Source: Actinomycetes bacterium (GTDB lineage: Bacteria; Actinomycetota; Actinomycetes; Mycobacteriales; Mycobacteriaceae). Taken from it: a stretch of DNA of 64,000 nt. Shown here in pieces: positions 57,374 through 64,000 of this stretch; position 1 is the first letter of the stretch; each line of letters starts with the position of its first letter. The position numbers and the translations under genes were made by a program. Below the pieces are notes generated by a model. That model was not told the origin of the DNA. It searched no databases and saw nothing but the letters and a program-made list of their open reading frames with translations. The stretch lies in contig JAKOYE010000255.1 of assembly GCA_029780675.1 (NCBI GenBank), positions 1 to 64,000 on the forward strand. Direction: 5' to 3'.

Positions 57374-58977
57374 CGGGGTCTACTTTCCTGGCGCACGAAC
57401 GTTCCCATCCTGTCGTCGTCGAGGAACTCGACGGTCATATCGCCGCCACGGAAGCTGACCGTGGATACCCCGCGGGGCGGGAAGTTCTCCGAGACGAAGC
57501 TCATGGTGAAGGTGTCGGCGTCCCAGTGCGTGAGCGGGTAGGTGTCCCCGCGCGGGCCGAGTGCCAGGGTCAGTGCGCCGTCCTTCTCCGCCACCACCGC
57601 CGGGCCCCAGTAGTCATTGGCGTACGTGCCGATGTACCGGGACGGCGGTCCGGCGGGTGCCGGGTTGTCCGGGGGCGTCTTTCCGGCCAGTTCGCCGAAC
57701 GGTGTGTCCATGCCGGCGAACAGATCCGCGTAGAGCGTGCGCCAGTCCTGGCGAACCTCGCCGAACTCGACGAGGTCGGCGAACTCAGCCGTCAACGTCT
57801 CGGGCACCCCCACCGGAGCGGCGTTGGTGAGCGCGACGATCGCGACGTCGGCCGCCGGGATGATCAGCATGGTGGTGGCTGCCCCGAGTTCGAAGGCCCC
57901 GGAGTGGCCGAACCGCACCCGGCCCGCGGGCGAGGTGCTGATGTTGAAGCCGTAGCCGTAGAAGCCCGAGCGCTCGGCCGGTTCGTCGGGTGGGCTGGAC
58001 ACCATCTGCGGGGTCAGGGCCGGCAGCAGGGCCTTCGGATCGACGACGGCGGCACCGTTGTGGCTGCCGTCGGCCAGGATCATGGACAGCCAGGACGCCA
58101 TGTCCTGAACCGACGCGCTGACCCCACCGGCCGGCGATTGGGCGTCGGGGTCGCGGGTGTACCGCGGCTGGTAGGTGCCGTCGACTTTCACATGACCGAC
58201 GGCCCGGTCGGGGCGAGCCTGGAAGTCCGCGAAACGTGAGCTTGCGGTGGACATTCCGAGCGGGCGGTACAGCAACTGCTCGCTGAGGTCGGCCCAGTCG
58301 CGCCCGGCTGCCGCGGCGACCGCCTCGGCGGCGGCGGTCACGCCGAAGTTGGTGTAGGCGTAGGAGGTCCGGAACGGCGCCAGTGGCAGCAGTCGCATCC
58401 GTTCCAGCACGGCGCGCCGGTCGTAGCCGAGGTCCTCCAGTACGTCTCCGGCGTGGTCGGGAAGGCCGGAGCGGTGCGCGAAGAAGTCCCCCACGGTCAC
58501 CATCCTGGTCACCGCCGGATCCGACAGCGCGAACCACGGCAGCTTCTCCACAACCGGGGTGTCCCAGGTGATCGCACCGGTACCGACCTGCTGGGCGACG
58601 ACGGAGGCGGCGATCGGTTTGGACAGCGACGCGAGTTGGAACACCGTTGCGGCGCCGACGGGTTCCCCGGAACGGGTGTCCCGGACACCGAAACCCCTGG
58701 CATACACGGTCTTTCCGCCGTGCACCACCGCGACCGCCAGCCCCGGTATCCCGGCGGAGGACATCAGGTCGGAGGCGATCCCGTCAAGGCGGGCAATGGC
58801 ATCGGCGACGGCGTTGTCGGGCAACGGCATTGCCGGGGCCAGGGCGGGCGGTTGCGGGTCCGGCTCACGGCGGGCGGTGTCGGTGCAGGCGGTCACCACG
58901 GCCACCAGCGCCAGCAGCGCGACCCATCTCACCGGGGACCGTTTCACCGGCACCCAATTCACCGGCACCCAATTCAC
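57370..58977 (-). CDS. Beta-lactamase-like serine hydrolase lipoprotein, Rv0907-like
   Basis: 535 residues if begun at GTG 58977, which overlaps the upstream stop. Lipobox after [14 protein letters not shown]. Active-site set of class C/PBP type: SxxK in [12 protein letters not shown], YxN in [14 protein letters not shown], HxG in [15 protein letters not shown]-terminal domain of about 120 residues follows. Probable envelope esterase/peptidase rather than a true beta-lactamase. The first codons are a 15-bp tandem repeat, so GTG 58962 or 58947 (KRSPVRW) are equally likely starts. Confidence 0.85.
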   Translation of the reverse strand: MNWVPVNWVPVKRSPVRWVALLALVAVVTACTDTARREPDPQPPALAPAMPLPDNAVADAIARLDGIASDLMSSAGIPGLAVAVVHGGKTVYARGFGVRDTRSGEPVGAATVFQLASLSKPIAASVVAQQVGTGAITWDTPVVEKLPWFALSDPAVTRMVTVGDFFAHRSGLPDHAGDVLEDLGYDRRAVLERMRLLPLAPFRTSYAYTNFGVTAAAEAVAAAAGRDWADLSEQLLYRPLGMSTASSRFADFQARPDRAVGHVKVDGTYQPRYTRDPDAQSPAGGVSASVQDMASWLSMILADGSHNGAAVVDPKALLPALTPQMVSSPPDEPAERSGFYGYGFNISTSPAGRVRFGHSGAFELGAATTMLIIPAADVAIVALTNAAPVGVPETLTAEFADLVEFGEVRQDWRTLYADLFAGMDTPFGELAGKTPPDNPAPAGPPSRYIGTYANDYWGPAVVAEKDGALTLALGPRGDTYPLTHWDADTFTMSFVSENFPPRGVSTVSFRGGDMTVEFLDDDRMGTFVRQESRPR

Positions 58978-58987
58978 CGGAGCCACC
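58943..58987. repeat. 15-bp tandem repeat over the beta-lactamase-like start
   Basis: Units 58943-58957 and 58958-58972 are identical; 58973-58987 is partly changed. Each gives a GTG-AAT-TGG-GTG-CCG series on the coding strand, multiplying possible starts after the MBL stop. Confidence 0.9.
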
Positions 58988-60134
58988 ACCGGTCCCCGCC
59001 GGGGTCGGCGTGGTCGCCGGGCACGACCCGGCCACCAGGCCGGGGAACGGCGCAGTCGACTCGCGCCTCCGCGGCGGCGGCGAGCAACCGCTCGGCGGGC
59101 TCGGCCCACGGGTGCGGCGCCAGCCGGAACGTGGCCCAGTGGATGGGCAGCAGCACCCCACCGCCGTTGTCGCCGTTGAGATCCCGGTGGGCGGCGACCG
59201 CCTCCTCGGGATTCATGTGGATATCCGGCCACGCCTTGTTGTAGGCGCCGATCGGCAGCAGTGTCAGGTCGAAGGGGCCGTGCTGCGCCCCGATGTCGGC
59301 GAAGCTACGGGTGTAGCCGGTGTCGCCGCCGAAATAGGCGCGATGGCGCGGCCCGGTGATCACCCACGATGCCCACAGGGTGTTGTTGCGGGACAGGAAA
59401 CGTCCGGAGAAGTGCCGCGCCGGGGTGCAGACCAGGGTCAGGTCACCGATGCGGGTGTCGGCCTGCCAGTCCAGCTCCACGACCCGGTCGGCCGGCGCTC
59501 CCCACTGCCGCAGATGCGCCCCGACGCCGAGGGGTGCGATGAACGGGGCTCGCTGGGTGCGGATCAAGGTGCGGATCGCCGCCATATCGAGATGGTCGTA
59601 ATGGTCGTGGCTGATCACGACGGCGTCCAGAGCCGGCAGCCGTTCCAGTGCCACCGGCGGCGGATGCAGCCGCTGCGGGCCGACGGCCCGCGACGGTGAG
59701 CAGCGCGAACTCCACACCGGGTCGGTGAGCAGGCGGTAGCCGTCGATCTCCAGCAGGGCGGTGGCGTGGCCCAGCCAGGTCACGGCCAGCGGATCCGTCG
59801 CCGGGTGGAACCGCGGTTCGACGAGCGGCACCGGCTTCGTCGGGCGGCTGTCCGAGGAGCCCGCCAGGACCTCGAAGATCACCAACCGGTTCTCCTCGGC
59901 GTCGAGGCGCAACGCCGCCGACGGCTCGCGATTGTGGAACACCCCGCCGCGATAGTTCGGCGATCCCGCGCACGCCGCCCGGATCGCGGCGGGTCCGGCG
60001 CCGAGCGCGGCCGGTGCTTCCCGCAGCGCCCGCAACACCCATCCACCAGTCGCCAGCGAGGCGGTGCCCGCGGCCAGTCGCAGCACCGCCTTGCTGCTGG
60101 GCACCAAGGGATTCAGAGGGAGCGCGCCCGGCAT
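58974..60134 (-). CDS. Metallo-beta-lactamase-fold hydrolase, Rv0906/NAPE-PLD-like
   Basis: 386 residues. Metal motif AVVISHDHYDHLD near residue 180, with TWLGHATALLEIDG before and YFGGDTGYTRSF after; PIHWATFRLAPHPWAEP is the C-terminal His. The family contains UlaG/NAPE-PLD-like phosphodiesterases; an N-terminal hydrophobic segment (LRLAAGTASLATGGWVL) suggests membrane attachment. Starts 3 bp after echA6 and couples to the next gene by GTGA. Confidence 0.88.
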   Translation of the reverse strand: MPGALPLNPLVPSSKAVLRLAAGTASLATGGWVLRALREAPAALGAGPAAIRAACAGSPNYRGGVFHNREPSAALRLDAEENRLVIFEVLAGSSDSRPTKPVPLVEPRFHPATDPLAVTWLGHATALLEIDGYRLLTDPVWSSRCSPSRAVGPQRLHPPPVALERLPALDAVVISHDHYDHLDMAAIRTLIRTQRAPFIAPLGVGAHLRQWGAPADRVVELDWQADTRIGDLTLVCTPARHFSGRFLSRNNTLWASWVITGPRHRAYFGGDTGYTRSFADIGAQHGPFDLTLLPIGAYNKAWPDIHMNPEEAVAAHRDLNGDNGGGVLLPIHWATFRLAPHPWAEPAERLLAAAAEARVDCAVPRPGGRVVPGDHADPGGDRWWLR

Positions 60135-60137
60135 CGC

Positions 60138-60869
60138 TCAGGCCCCCTGGAACCTCGGGGAGCGCTTCTCCACCCGGGCCACCTGGGCTTCGATCACGTC
60201 CTGACTTCCCCAGGCGGCGTCGAACATCCGCTTGTGCAGTTCGCTCTGGTCCTCGTAGGCGCCGTCGTCGTTGAGCACCCGCTTGGAGTGCGCCACCGAC
60301 AGCGGGGCCAGTCCGGCGATCTCCGCGGCCCAGGCCTGCGCGTCGGCCAGATCACCGATCCGGTTGGCCATCCCGGTCATCAGTGCCGTCTCGGCATCCA
60401 GCTTCTCGGCCGCCAGCAGCATGCCGCGGGCGCGGCCGTGGCCCGCCAACGACGCCAGCCGACGGATGCTCCAGTTGTCCAGGGCCAGGCCGTATCTGGC
60501 GATGGGGAACTGGAAGTAGGCCGCCGGCGCAACGACCCGCAGATCACACACCATGGCCAGTTGCACTCCGGCGCCGATGGCCGCTCCGTTGATCGCGGCG
60601 ATGACCGGCACCGGTACCGCGTCGATGGCTTTGTTCAGCGCGATGGCCTTCTCCGGGAAGTTGGCCGCGAACACATCACCGGACAGGTCGGCCCCGGCGC
60701 AGAACACGGTGCCCTGACCGGTCAGCACGATCGCCCGCACATCGTCGGCGGCGGCGGCTTCCACCGCCTCGCGCAGCGCGTCGACCAGCGCGGTGTTCAG
60801 GGCGTTGCGACGTTCCGGGCGCTGCATCTCAATGGTGGTGACATCGCCCACCCGCTCGATACCGATCAT
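60138..60869 (-). CDS. echA6: Enoyl-CoA hydratase-like protein EchA6
   Basis: 243 residues, the same length as M. tuberculosis EchA6. Crotonase fold: [16 protein letters not shown], oxyanion region [10 protein letters not shown], and [20 protein letters not shown]. The catalytic Glu pair of true hydratases is not evident. In M. tuberculosis EchA6 binds long acyl-CoAs and shuttles them to FAS-II for mycolic acids, and is a drug target. ATG 60869 preferred; TTG 60878 adds three residues. Confidence 0.92.
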   Translation of the reverse strand: MIGIERVGDVTTIEMQRPERRNALNTALVDALREAVEAAAADDVRAIVLTGQGTVFCAGADLSGDVFAANFPEKAIALNKAIDAVPVPVIAAINGAAIGAGVQLAMVCDLRVVAPAAYFQFPIARYGLALDNWSIRRLASLAGHGRARGMLLAAEKLDAETALMTGMANRIGDLADAQAWAAEIAGLAPLSVAHSKRVLNDDGAYEDQSELHKRMFDAAWGSQDVIEAQVARVEKRSPRFQGA

Positions 60870-60894
60870 GGCTGGCAAGCCTACTGGGGCGGGT

Positions 60895-62730
60895 CTACGG
60901 GGCGAGGGATTCGATCCAGGCCCGATGCAGGGCGGAGTAGCGGCCGCCCGACCCTGCCAGGTCGGCCGGGTGGCCGTCCTCCACGACCCGGCCGCGTTCG
61001 AGGACCAGAACCCGGTCGGCGATCTCGACCGTGGACAGCCGGTGAGCGATGATCAGCGCCGTCCGCCCGGCCAGGACGGTGCGCAACGCCCGTTGGACGA
61101 GTCGCTCGCTCGGTATGTCCAGGGATGATGTCGCCTCATCGAGAATCAGCACAGCCGGGTCGGCCAGGAACGCGCGGGCGAAGGCGACCAGTTGACGCTG
61201 GCCCGCCGACAGCCGTCCGCCGCGCTTGGCGACATCGGTGTCGAAACCGTCGGGCAGTCCGTCGATGAAATCCGCGGCACCCACCGCGGCGGCGGCCGCC
61301 CGAACCTCGTCGTCATCGGCGTCCGGCCGGCCGAACCGGATGTTGTCGGCGATCGACCCGGCGAACAGCACGTTCTCCTGGGTGACCATGACGATGTGGC
61401 GACGCAGGTCCGACCGGGCGATGCGACGCAGATCGGTCCCGTCGAGCGACACCGACCCGGCCTGCGGGTCGTAGAAGCGCGCGATCAGCTTGACAATGGT
61501 GCTCTTTCCGGCACCGGTGGTGCCGACCAGGGCGACCGTCTGTCCGGCGGGCACCGTCAGGGTCAGATCGGAGAGCACCGAAACGGCGTCGGTGTCATCG
61601 GAACCGTGGCGGTAGCCGAAGGACACCCGATCGAAGTCGACGCGCCCGGCCACGGCGCCGACCGGGACCGGCTCGGCCGGATCGGCGACCTCGGGCCGGA
61701 CCGCCAGCACCCCGGCGATCTTCTCGGCCGCCGAGGACGCGGACTGGAAGGTGTTGAAGAACTGGGAGATCTCCTGCATCGGCTCGAAGAACATCCGCAG
61801 GTAGAGCAGGAACGCGGTGAGGGTGCCGATGGTCATCTCGGCGTTCATGACGCGGTACCCGCCGTAGAGCAGCACCACCCCGGTAGTGATGTTCCCCACC
61901 AGTTTCACCCCGGGCATGAAGATCGCCATCAGCCGGAAGGAGCGCTCGTTGTCCTCGCGGTAGACGTCGGCCACCTCGTCGAAGATCTGCTGATTGCGCG
62001 GTTCCCGGCGGTAGGCCTGCACCGCTTTGATCCCGGTCATCGTCTCGACGAACTGGACGATCACCAGCGCGGCACTCTCCCGCACCGCGCGGTAGGTGGT
62101 CGCCGAGGCCCGGGCGAACCAGCGCACCAGCAGCACCAGGATCGGGAACGCCGCCAGACAGGTCAGCCCGAGTCGGAGGTCCACGAACACCAGCAGCACG
62201 GCGGTTCCCATCATGGTCAGGACGGCGGTGACCAGACTGTCGAACCCGTTCTCCAACATCTCCTGGATGGCCTCGATGTCATTGGTCGACCGGCTGACCA
62301 CCCGGCCCGAGGTGTAGCGGTCGTGAAAGGCGACATCGAGACGGCCGAAGTGGGCGAACAGCCGCCGGCGAATCTCCAACAGGATCCGTTGGCCGATACG
62401 ACCGGAGGCGTTGAGGAAGAACATCCGGCTGACGGCCTGGACCACCACCAATCCGCACAGCGCGCCGACGACGATGACCAGGTCACGGACCGGACCACCC
62501 TGAAGCAGCGGCGGGATCGCGTGGTCGATCCCGCGCTGCACCAGCAGCGGAACAGCCAGTCGCGCGGCGTTTTCGATGATCACCACGACGGCAAGAAGCG
62601 CCACCACCGCGCGATAGGGCCGCAGCAGATCGGCCAGCAACGCCCGAGCCTCGCGCCCGCGCGGGCGGTTCTCAGCGGCCGACGGATCCTCGGACTGCTC
62701 CCCCAGCCGCCCCCGCCATTCGGCCGTCAT
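60895..62730 (-). CDS. ABC exporter half-transporter (permease-ATPase), second subunit
   Basis: 611 residues. Six helices over about residues 45-340, then the ATPase: Walker [16 protein letters not shown], signature [15 protein letters not shown], Walker [14 protein letters not shown], and [12 protein letters not shown]. Residues match type IV multidrug/lipid exporters. ATG 62730 overlaps the stop of the partner gene (ATGA), so the two form a heterodimer. Cargo unknown. Confidence 0.92.
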   Translation of the reverse strand: MTAEWRGRLGEQSEDPSAAENRPRGREARALLADLLRPYRAVVALLAVVVIIENAARLAVPLLVQRGIDHAIPPLLQGGPVRDLVIVVGALCGLVVVQAVSRMFFLNASGRIGQRILLEIRRRLFAHFGRLDVAFHDRYTSGRVVSRSTNDIEAIQEMLENGFDSLVTAVLTMMGTAVLLVFVDLRLGLTCLAAFPILVLLVRWFARASATTYRAVRESAALVIVQFVETMTGIKAVQAYRREPRNQQIFDEVADVYREDNERSFRLMAIFMPGVKLVGNITTGVVLLYGGYRVMNAEMTIGTLTAFLLYLRMFFEPMQEISQFFNTFQSASSAAEKIAGVLAVRPEVADPAEPVPVGAVAGRVDFDRVSFGYRHGSDDTDAVSVLSDLTLTVPAGQTVALVGTTGAGKSTIVKLIARFYDPQAGSVSLDGTDLRRIARSDLRRHIVMVTQENVLFAGSIADNIRFGRPDADDDEVRAAAAAVGAADFIDGLPDGFDTDVAKRGGRLSAGQRQLVAFARAFLADPAVLILDEATSSLDIPSERLVQRALRTVLAGRTALIIAHRLSTVEIADRVLVLERGRVVEDGHPADLAGSGGRYSALHRAWIESLAP

Positions 62731-64000
62731 CGGTTGCCGCCGTCCGCGAAGCGCCCGGTGGTCGCGCGGCCTTCGGAGGACTCCTGGTACCCGTGTTCGA
62801 GTCGACGGCGGGCGTCGTCGTCGGTCCACACCGGCCGGGGTTCGCATCCGTCGTCGAGTTCGTCATCGGCGGCCAGCAGGTATCGGTAGCGGGGAACCTC
62901 GGCCAGCAGTTCCTCATGGGTGCCGATATGGGTGATGGTGTGGGCGCCGCCGTCGGCCGTGTCCAGCAGTGCCACCCGGTCGGCGAGCAGCACGGTGGAG
63001 GCGCGGTGGGCCACCACGATTCCGGTGACCCCGGCCAGAACCCGGCGCAGCGACTCGGTGACCACGGCCTCGGTGTGCACGTCCAGAGCCGAAAGGGTGT
63101 CGTCGAGGACGAGGATGCGCGGCCGGGCCAGGATCGCCCTCGCCAGCGCGAGTCGCTGGCGCTGCCCGCCGGACAGGCTCATCCCCTGCTCGCCGATCCG
63201 GGTCTGCAGGCCGAACGGCAAGTCGTAGACGAAACCGGCGGCGGCGACCTCGATCGCATCGGCCAGTTCCTCCTGCGCCGCCGGGTCGTCCGGATCCCGG
63301 CCGAGGGTGAGGTTCTCCGCCACCGACATCGAGAACAGCGTGGGGTCCTCGAACGCGACGGCCACGGCTGATCGCAGCTCGAGTAGGGTCAGCTCGCGGA
63401 TGTCCCTGCCGTCGAAGAGGATTCGGCCTTCGGTGACGTCGTAGAGACGCGGCAGCAGTGCGGCCAGTACCGATTTGCCCGAACCGGTCGCCCCGACCAG
63501 TGCCAGGGTTTCGCCGGGCTGCACGGTCATCGAGACACCGCGCAGCACCCAGTCCTCCGGCGCGGCGTCGGGGAAGCGGAAGCCGACCCCGTCGAGTTCC
63601 AGGCGCCCCGACCGCGGCCGCTCGGCACGGGGTCCGTCGCTGATCTCGATCGGGGTGTCGAAGACTTCGGCGATCCGGTTCGCCGCCGTCATGGCCTCCT
63701 GGGTCATCGAGATCAGGTAGCCCAGCGAGGCGACCGGCCAGACCAGCGACAGCATCATCGTGATGAAGGCCACCAGGGTGCCCATGGTGATCATCTGGCG
63801 GCCGGCGGCGTAGGCGCCCAGTCCGAGCACCGCGATCAGGGCGATGTTGGGGATGACCTCCAGCAGCGTCCAGAACCGGGCTGATACCGACACCTTGCGA
63901 ACCTGGGTGCGATACAGCCTGCGGGCCTGCTCGTCGAACAGCGCGTAGACGTGGTCCTCGCGGCCGAAGGACTTGATGGTGCGAATGCCCAGGGCCGCCT
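62727..64000 (-). CDS. ABC exporter half-transporter, first subunit (5' end beyond window)
   Basis: The frame is open to the end of the window; about 424 codons of the C-terminal side are present. Transmembrane part with IRTIKSFGRED-type coupling helix near the edge, then Walker A LVGATGSGKSVLAAL, signature SLSGGQRQRLALARA, and ILVLDDTLSALD, where the catalytic Glu after Walker B is Asp. That change marks the degenerate site of heterodimeric exporters, with the partner at 60895 holding the competent site. Confidence 0.9.
   Translation of the reverse strand, partial: AALGIRTIKSFGREDHVYALFDEQARRLYRTQVRKVSVSARFWTLLEVIPNIALIAVLGLGAYAAGRQMITMGTLVAFITMMLSLVWPVASLGYLISMTQEAMTAANRIAEVFDTPIEISDGPRAERPRSGRLELDGVGFRFPDAAPEDWVLRGVSMTVQPGETLALVGATGSGKSVLAALLPRLYDVTEGRILFDGRDIRELTLLELRSAVAVAFEDPTLFSMSVAENLTLGRDPDDPAAQEELADAIEVAAAGFVYDLPFGLQTRIGEQGMSLSGGQRQRLALARAILARPRILVLDDTLSALDVHTEAVVTESLRRVLAGVTGIVVAHRASTVLLADRVALLDTADGGAHTITHIGTHEELLAEVPRYRYLLAADDELDDGCEPRPVWTDDDARRRLEHGYQESSEGRATTGRFADGGNR

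Noticed and set aside
61192..62889. A 565-codon plus-strand open frame
   Set aside because: Antisense of the ABC exporter; composition is a high-GC shadow with no domain.

Overview
The window is high-GC DNA from a Mycobacterium/Mycolicibacterium-type actinobacterium, most likely non-tuberculous. Gene order follows the M. tuberculosis Rv0905-Rv0957 segment as I remember it, running in reverse: purH-purN-perM and sucD-sucC at the left, then M23 peptidase, uvrD1, chorismate mutase, pgi, ku/ligD and mntH, and ctpE-echA6 at the right. Starts are often GTG, and many genes are joined by 4-bp ATGA or GTGA stop/start overlaps. The presence of cobF and of a large signalling operon next to a tRNA-Arg gene differs from what I recall of M. 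tuberculosis.

Layout. 1-203: tail of a DUF222/HNH (13E12-repeat) protein. 263-4922: purine genes purN-purH, perM and an Rv0954-like membrane protein, all minus. 5077-9560: a luciferase-like oxidoreductase (plus), then sucC-sucD-thiolase-like operon (minus). 9770-17847: M23 peptidase, UvrD1 helicase, an attenuator-like leader with chorismate mutase, a phosphodiesterase, succinate-semialdehyde dehydrogenase and pgi. 17997-25609: SDR/Fpg pair, holin-like protein, hydrolase, and an operon of P1B-5 metal ATPase with hemerythrin domain, MFS permease and cobF. 25676-29007: DUF2231 protein, second luciferase-like oxidoreductase, PrpE. 29129-33211: small membrane protein and the NHEJ pair LigD/Ku with a small secreted protein between them. 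33208-38830: SDR, DapB-like dehydrogenase, secreted peptide coupled to mntH, and a shortened sigK locus. 39213-39285: tRNA-Arg(CCT), followed by a GGDEF/EAL-hybrid kinase-CheR-CheB operon. 47132-53921: thiolase, carotenoid oxygenase, tandem HxlR regulator, LpqN-like lipoprotein, membrane protein, RCK potassium channel. 53938-64000: SRPBCC protein, a broken MT0933-type antitoxin-like gene, ctpE, beta-lactamase-like lipoprotein, metallo-hydrolase, echA6 and a heterodimeric ABC exporter that runs off the end.

The most notable signal is upstream of chorismate mutase: an 18-codon open frame encoding Phe-Phe-Tyr-Gly-Tyr, a perfect hairpin over those codons, and then a GC-rich hairpin with a T run. 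This is the architecture of aromatic amino-acid transcription attenuation. Other signals are three KstR-like operators, a SigK-type promoter before the sigK locus, a premature amber codon in the antitoxin-like gene, and three cases of short tandem repeats sitting exactly on coupled translation starts.

Functional themes: central carbon and purine metabolism, DNA repair (UvrD1, Fpg, Ku, LigD), steroid/fatty-acid-type catabolism (luciferase-like oxidoreductases, SDR, thiolases, PrpE, EchA6), metal homeostasis (P1B-5 ATPase, MntH, CtpE) and envelope or redox stress signalling (SigK/RskA, hybrid kinase).
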